Shown here piece by piece: positions 57,646-64,000 of a DNA stretch of 64,000 nucleotides. Source of the stretch: Anas platyrhynchos (lineage: Eukaryota > Chordata > Aves > Anseriformes > Anatidae). The stretch lies in contig NC_092611.1 in assembly GCF_047663525.1 (NCBI RefSeq), forward strand, positions 6,299,001 through 6,363,000, read 5' to 3'. Numbering within the stretch: the first letter of the stretch is position 1; every line of letters begins with the position of its first letter. Both the position numbers and the translations under genes were made by a program. The notes below the pieces were generated by a model that worked only from the letters and a program-made list of their open reading frames with translations, was not told the DNA's origin and ran no database searches.

Positions 57646-59220
57646 CTGGACACACCATGTCTGCGTCTCCCCAGCCTTCACCAGCTCCCCCACAGGTTTT
57701 TGGAGATAGGAAGAAGCAAGGGGACTCTGCAGCTCCCTGCAGGACCACCGAGCCCCACCAGCACTGCAGCTAGGAGCTGAGAGCTAGAGAACTTGAACAA
57801 ACACCCTTCCTACCCTGGGTCACTAGAAAATTAAAATACAGCCTTATTTATAAGCTCCTAACCCCAAAACAGACATTAAGACTCTCACCACTTAAAACAT
57901 TTAGCCCCAGCCAAGCACCTGCTGCCCTCTGAAGCTGTAATCCTGAAGACAGCAGGGACCCTTACAGCACCTCTCAGCTCCCTGCACCAGGCTGCAGCAC
58001 AAGCAGAAACCTCCCCATAGTTCCTGGGAAGCTTTTTATAGGGACGCAGATCCTTCCTGGGGCCAGGAACAATCATGGGCAGCACCTGGGGGGCAACTAA
58101 CAGAGCACAGGTGCAGCCCAGCCTGGTTTCTTGAGCAAACCCATTAACTCTCACATTTTTTTCCTGTCCTGGAGCTGTATTCTGAGCAAAGTATTTTAGA
58201 CCCTTTACATGGAAAAGCCTTGTTACTGTAAAGTGCATAAACAGAAAGTCATTGCTGTTTTGTAGTGGTCTCCCTGGTGCTTTTTGAAAAGATGACTTAG
58301 AAAGAAAGCCCATTTTTCTGCCCTTCCTGTGCAAAGAAAAACATGGGGAGAAAAAAAAATAAAAAATGCGTACTCTTTCTTCTCCTTACACCAGGATTTG
58401 TACTTTTCATTGCTTTGAAATTCCTGGATACAAAGTACTGGCCAGTCTGATTGCCAAAATATTCTCCTTCATCACTAAAACTGAGTCTTCTGAAATATCC
58501 CGTGTCCTGAAATAATCTTATAAATCATGAGATTATATGAAAAATCCAAGAAATTGCTATTTAAGTTCATATGCTGGCTTAGAAACCTTTTAAACAAGCA
58601 TATTTCTCGGATTTTTGTTGCAAGGATCACATCAATCATGACAGGTTCTTTACTATGCAAGCAGCTGAGGGTGTTCGTAATGAGCCAGTCAAAACATAAC
58701 GTGCCATTTTTCCACAGAATAGGTTTTTTCAATGTTATGAATCTCTGTTTTGAATAGAGTCAGATTTCAGTCAAAAAGAGTGCTGGGCAAGAGATTCTGA
58801 CAGTGATGTTTAGCAGCATGACCCTGGCTAGGGGAAGTAGCAGAGAAAACATATTCCTTAAAATACATGTCAGTGGAATCCGTGGCTGTCACCCAGGGGA
58901 AATATGTTTGGTATTTTATTCCTAAGGTTCCTTTTCTTGCTTGCTATTTCTTAACTTGAAGTACTTCTAGGTATTTCAGCAAGCTACTGGCATCCAAAGG
59001 GAAAAGGGAAGGTTCTGTTGGTGGAAATTGGAGGCAGAGGCAGGTGAAATGATAAAGGTAGGGCAGGAACTGGATGAAAAATACACACTGTCAGAAGAAA
59101 GCACTGCAGCTATAATCACGCACAACACAGACACAGGTGAAAGCTCTGCTTACAAACATACACTTAACAAAAAGGGGATTTATTAAGCGTCACAAAGTAA
59201 TCGGCTGTTTACGACAACAG

Positions 59221-60065
59221 CAGTAAATAAATCATAGAATCATAGAATATCCTGAGTTGGAAGGAGTTCTCCTTTTTCCATTCACATATCTAAAAAAACC
59301 CTTTCTATTTTCTCTCACAGACACAGCCAGCTTCAACTCTAGGTGTGCTTTAGCCACACGAATTTTCTCCCTACAAACACGAACAGCATCCCTGTATTCT
59401 TTCCATGACACTCGGCCCTCCTTCCAGTAGCAAAACACTCTCTGTTTCCGCCTAATCTCCATCAGAATGTTCCCGGTCAGCCACGCCGTCCTCCTGCCGC
59501 GCCTGCCTGACTTGCGATATTTAGGAATTGCCTGATCTTGTGCTTCTAGGAGGCATCGCTTAAAGAATGACCAGCACTGGTGGACATCGAGGCCTTCAAG
59601 AGCAGTTTCCCAGGGGACCTTGCTGACTAGTTCCCTGAGCAGCCTGAAGTCCGCTTTCCCCATATCTAGGGATGAGGTTTTGGTGGCACTTTTCCTTCTG
59701 TCACCGTAAATTTTGAACTCAACCACTTCATGGTCGCTATGACCGAGGCGGCCACCAATCACCACATCTCCCACCAGACCCTCTCTGTTTTCTAGCAACA
59801 GGTCTAGGAGGGCACCTTTCCTAGTTGGCTCTGTTAGCACCTGCACCAAGAAGTTATCGTCTAGGTGCTTCATGAACCTCCTGGACTGCTCGTGTCAGCC
59901 GTGTGGCACTCCCAGTTAACGTCTGGCAAGTTGAAGTCCCCCATAAGGACAAGGGGAGTTAATCTCGAGGCCTCTCTTAGTTCTGTAAAGAATAATTTAT
60001 CGGCACTATCATCTTCTGCAGAACAGGAGACGCCTGTGCTGGGGCAGGTTACAAGCACCGAAGGG
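59221..60065 (-). mobile_element. CR1 LINE fragment: endonuclease part of ORF2 joined to the 3' tail
   Basis: CR1 is the dominant non-LTR retrotransposon of birds. On the minus strand the endonuclease motif LVLMGDFNLPDVNW (near 59,915-59,955) leads, after one frameshift near 59,885, into a 213-codon open frame. That frame contains DDNFLVQVLTEPTRKGALLD, LGHSDHEVVEFK and RKSGRRGRRTAWL, and reaches the pre-RT linker KGFFRYVNGKRRT. It then passes directly into the 3'UTR end, CCTTCCAACTCAGGATATTC, and the octamer tail ATTCTATGATTCTATGATT at 59223-59242. The whole reverse transcriptase is missing, so this copy cannot move by itself. The 5' edge is blurred near 60,065. No target-site duplication is evident, as usual for CR1. 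Confidence 0.92.
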
Positions 60066-63000
60066 AGAGGCAGCTGCAGCAGAGCGGCGATGGGCCCCCC
60101 GCTTGCCCTGCCCGCACTAACCGCCGCGCTAACCAAACCAAGCCACATCCTCTTTTAATGTATCAGTTCCTCCCTGTGCTGGGAGACCAGGGCAACGTTG
60201 CTGAAAATACATTATAAATAATCACAAAAAGTTCCATTCACACAAAGCAAAGTGGTGTAAATATAAATTAAGTGTGAAGTCCCTGTTTATCCTCCTCCTA
60301 CAAAGCACCGACTTGGATGCAGAGCCTGTTTTCCTCCCTTCCCCTTTTACCACACTAATGGCTTTTGCAGCGGAGAAGCCTGAGGAAATTCACAACGAAA
60401 CAAGCTGAAAGAAGTCAGGAAGAGTTTTAATAGGGGAAGGGGAAGAGAAGAGCTCCTTGCCCTGTGCAGGTGTGTTTGGGCTCAGCCTCCCTGCATGCAT
60501 TTCATGGCTTTCCAGGGCAGGGTGACCTGGGATGGTAAGAGAGGAGTAGTGCTGCTGGGCATCTTTCCCTAGAGCATTTTAGGGAGGCCAAGGTGCTACA
60601 GCTCTCCCAGTAGTCAAGCTCTATGGTGCAAGGTCAGCTTGTGTGGGAAGCAGCCCCCTGTAGCATCATTATTTGCAGCCCTTGTGCTCCGTGCGGTGAG
60701 CAGCAGGCAGCAGCCATCCCGCCTGGCAGCACCAGAGGGTAGCATTGCCTTTCGCTTGGGGACCTGGCACTGCTTTTTGCACTGCTGTCAGCCTCACTGG
60801 GCTTGGAACAGGCTGGGTCCTCGGGTCCTGTGGTGGCCTGGTCTCCTGGGACTGGTCTTTGTGTGGTGGCCTGGTCTCCTGGGTTGTATAAAGCAGCATT
60901 CCTATATTTGCCTTATGGGATGCAGTTTGTTTTATTTGCTGTCCCTAGCAAGGCTGCTGGCATCCGACTGCTAGCTCTCCTGGATCGTCTTTCCAAGTCC
61001 AACTTGCCCTTTTCCTGCAGGTATGGACCTGGCTGGGGAGGAGCAGGACCCTGCCCTGGCTGTAGCCCTCCGAGCTGTGTGGTGTGCCCTGCCTGGCCAA
61101 GCCACTTGTTCCTCTAAAAGCTTTTCAAGCCTCTTGTTAAACACGACCACTTCTGCTCTCAGTTGCCTAAAGGTGTTTTCCCGTCTCCCTTCTACCCCAG
61201 CTCCTTGGCACCGTTTACAACTCAGAAATAACTGCAAGCAGTGGAAAGTTTCCTTGTTTGCAAAATAAAGAAAATAGCACTTCCCCGCCTGGGGTGCGTG
61301 GGGACCTCGCCTGCCTTGTTTCATCCTGGAGTTCTTCTGAGCAGGTTATAAAGCCTCGCACTGCAAGCTCTGTGATGTTGACAGACCTTTCGGTGCAGCT
61401 GCTGTAATACCAACACTCTGCCAGCTGAAACACCATGCATCTCCTGGGATGGGATCAGGAGCAGGGATGCCAATTTTCAGCTTCTGGCAGGCTTGTGTGT
61501 ACTTCACGGAAACCTTTATCTTGCTAAGGATGCCAAGACCTTTCCGTATCTCTGTGCTGAGAGGGGTGAGAATTCAACATGAGTAAGCAAAACAATTCCA
61601 GTCCTGCCAAAACTCCTGTGCTGCTCCCAGCCTCTGGTTACCCACAGCAAGCACTGCTGTGCTATGGGGTAGCGACAGCCACCTGCTGCATGGTTTTCTA
61701 CCCAAACAGAGCTTGGGATCCTGCTGTGTTGGGCACACCATTTCCCATGCAGTTTGGGATGTAGAGGTCCACCTGCAGCTACCTGCCTGGAGCGGGGTCA
61801 GGGCAATGTGGGAATATCACAGGTTTTGGAGGTCGCAGAGCAACACAGGCCAGTGACTTGGGGGCCAAACCCTACAGGGTCTGCAACGTCAGCTCAGCTC
61901 TAGGTAGGGGCAAAAACCTAAAACTTTTGTGGGGTGGGGCAAGGAGGAGCTGACTTTTCTCTAGAGGGTTGTTTTGGGATGGTGAGGGCTCTCTGTTCCC
62001 CGTGCCCCCTGCCTGGCATGCTTTCTTCTGCAGCCTTTGGTTCTTCCTTATCGTAAATCCTGTAGGATTTAACTTCTAGCTACTGATCCTTTTGACAGTA
62101 ATGGACCATTAACTAACTAGACATAAAATTGAAAGTGTAAATCCCTCTCCCTTGGGGAATGAGAAAGCAGGTTTAGGATGCAGGCCATGAAATACAAGAG
62201 TTCATTGTAATCACAAACGAGGCCAGATTAACTCTGCCTGCCCAGCATCCCCAGATCCGTGCCAGCTGATGAAGAAGAAAGCAAAAGCTGAGGCTAGTGT
62301 TGCAGAATCATTTGCATCTGCCAGGGAAAAGCCTCCAGCCTTAATGTCTGAGCTGATTTATCCCATTGTCAGGGTCTTCCCTGTGAGACAGCGAGGGATG
62401 CTGAGGAATTTTCCCCAGAGCCTGGTGCTGCCTCTGATCCCAGGCTTGGTGTATCTCCCTTTTTGGGACAGAGAGGGAAGGGAAGAGCTGATGAGCATTT
62501 CTCATATCAAGAGGGGAAAGCACAAAGTGCTTTTGCCCCTGCTCCCACCCAGCTAAGGATGAGAGGCCCCATTGCCAGCACTTCCCCTGGGGTCCCTGTA
62601 ACGTGCCAGGGCTCCGCTGTGCCTCTGGCAGGGAGTTTGCTGCTGACTCTTCTCTAGACCTTGAGAGCAGTGCCCACTGATTACAAAAAAATTAATTACC
62701 TTCCTCTTGCCGGACTGACTTTCAAGGTCTCGCAGGCCCTTAATCAAGCATCTTCCTTAAAAGAGGTTTTGATTGAATTGCTGGAAGGCTTCATTAGAGC
62801 CCGGATCGCCAGGTCAGAGGGGGAAGAGTCCAGAGACCTGGCTGGGCTCTGCTTGTGCTGCAAACTTACCTCGGGAATAAGTGACTGAGTCAGAGAAAAG
62901 AGGGGGAAACAGGTTAAAAAGTGGCCTAGCTACCCAAAAATTAAATGCCTTCAGCTGGTGCTTGAGGGTTGGTTGCATGGGACTTGTTTGTAGGCACACG

Positions 63001-64000
63001 GAGGGCTGTTCCCGAGGATTTGCCACCTCCTGCAAAGCACCACAAAGCAGCTCTGGTGATGGCTGCACGCTGTGGGTGTCCCCAAAAAGTGAGGTAACCG
63101 GTGGCTGCTGGTCCCTGCACGCTCTCCTCCCCTGCAAGCCCTGGCCACGCTCCTGCAGCCGAGCTGCGTGCCGCTGTCCGTGCCATTCCTCGTGCCAGCA
63201 GCACAAGAGCAACTGGGAAAAGTGTCTGGAATTTATCACCCGTGGCAGGAGCTTTTGTCTGCAATGAAAAACATTTCCCCCCCTCCCCTCTTCTAGTGCT
63301 TTCCCCCTTCCCTCCTCTCATTGTTATTATTATTATTAAGAAGCTTAATGCCATATGTCTTGCTGTTTCATAAATAACCCCTGTAATCAAGCAGTGCTGG
63401 GTAAATGGGCAGTCCAGCTTGTGCAATTTGTTTGACAAAATGAATCCAGAAGAATATGAGTCTGTGGAGGAAAGACAAATAGAGCAGCTTGGATAAATGT
63501 GTTAACCAAGAGAAAAATGGCTTGGCAGAGTGGTCGATGCTATATTTATCCATGCAAATGGAGTCCGGGGCTAATTTATTAAAAATAGAGCACAGAGCTC
63601 ACCAGAACGGTCGGCGTCTCCTAGGAGGGGTGGTGAAAAATGTGGTGTAAATGGGGCTGGGGCTGGAGATGTCTGGCTGTACCCCGGGGAGGTGGGCAGT
63701 GGGGTTTTTTTGGGGACTGATGGACACAGCAGGGCTGGCCTGCAGGTTTCTGCTGTCTGTTGGCAGCGCACGTAGCCCTGGATTGCTCTAGCATACCTGG
63801 AGACAGTGCTGTGAGGAGCCGACAAAGGAAAAAAAAAATAAAGAAAAAATTAAAAAATCACAAAATCAATGTGTTCAGCGGGTGCTTGTTGACTCTTTGA
63901 TCTTCTGGCGGTTCTTTTTTTTTTTTTTTCATGCCTTTCCTCTGAATCTCTGAAAGTGGATATTAGATTTTTGTCCAGCATCGGGCCTTTCCTGGCCTTG
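60066..64000. other. Gene-free right end of the window
   Basis: No coding exon is supported. A direct repeat of TGTGGTGGCCTGGTCTCCTG occurs at about 60823 and 60863. AT-rich DNA at 63,300-63,600 carries a perfect octamer ATGCAAAT (63552-63559) and a MEF2-like TTAAAAATAG. Open frames of 95-141 codons are present but resemble nothing I know. Confidence 0.55.

Larger units (their letters stand above)
49641..59220. other. Gene-free interval upstream of THY1
   Basis: I find no exon chain, RNA gene or transposon that I can support in 9.6 kb. Base composition becomes more AT-rich toward the right. Simple features are a T-run at 54,816-54,833, a C/T-rich repeat at 55,829-56,125, ATTACATT copies at 57,598-57,645 and a poly(T) at 56,719-56,732. 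Distal regulatory DNA of THY1 or the next gene is possible but not shown. Confidence 0.6.

Noticed and set aside
60971-61324. A 117-codon minus-strand frame with a charged helical-looking centre
   Set aside because: Not recognised, and it overlaps another open frame on the plus strand. Treated as chance.
62269-62556. A 95-codon plus-strand frame (starts MKKKAKAEASVAESF)
   Set aside because: No family resemblance and no transcript signals. Its length is unremarkable for this composition.
1-64000. tRNA, rRNA, snRNA and known microRNA genes
   Set aside because: Reading both strands, I recognised no tRNA A/B-box pairs with a foldable body, no rRNA and no familiar microRNA seed hairpin. A covariance-model scan would be decisive.

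Overview
This is vertebrate genomic DNA, almost certainly from a bird. The gene order is CBL - MCAM - RNF26 - C1QTNF5 - MFRP - USP2 - THY1. As I recall it, this is the block on human 11q23.3, which corresponds to chicken chromosome 24. The proteins are vertebrate orthologues, the introns are short (often 80-200 bp), and bases 1-49,600 are very GC-rich with many C/G runs, as on avian microchromosomes. The only recognisable transposon is a CR1 LINE with the ATTCTATG 3' tail typical of birds and other reptiles. The species cannot be named from this window.

Layout: (1) 1-3,810: last coding exon of CBL (+, UBA domain) and its 3'UTR. (2) 3,810-6,090: convergent intergenic DNA holding a GGTCA-rich minisatellite. 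(3) 6,090-13,960: MCAM (-), 15 coding exons giving 616 aa, with a CpG-rich promoter containing a perfect cAMP response element. (4) 13,960-18,480: head-to-head intergenic DNA. (5) 18,380-21,380: RNF26 (+), intronless, behind a promoter with three CCAAT boxes and four YY1-type boxes that also encode an upstream ORF. (6) 24,250-26,850: C1QTNF5 (-), 244 aa. (7) 27,560-31,157: MFRP (-), 13 coding exons giving 596 aa. In mammals these last two are expressed as one dicistronic unit; here each appears to have its own 5' or 3' signals. (8) 31,870-43,870: USP2 (-), 11 shared coding exons and two alternative first coding exons matching the mammalian 69-kDa and 45-kDa isoforms. (9) 45,045-49,640: THY1 (-), a 161-aa GPI-anchored Ig protein. 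(10) 49,640-64,000: AT-richer DNA with no gene I can support, an internally deleted CR1 copy at 59.2-60.1 kb and scattered simple repeats.

The genes are not an operon. They are conserved neighbours with separate jobs: receptor ubiquitylation (CBL), cell adhesion (MCAM, THY1), ER-based ubiquitin ligase and endosome organisation (RNF26), eye/RPE growth and matrix (MFRP, C1QTNF5) and deubiquitylation with clock-linked expression (USP2). Exon junctions were deduced by reading GT/AG sites and carrying the codon phase through every junction. For MCAM, C1QTNF5, MFRP, USP2 and THY1 the summed coding length is an exact multiple of three.

I found no convincing new biological system. The most interesting items are the in-frame YY1/uORF array at RNF26, the apparent separation of MFRP from C1QTNF5, the loss of the MCAM membrane-proximal stalk, and the CR1 copy that keeps its endonuclease end and tail but not its reverse transcriptase.
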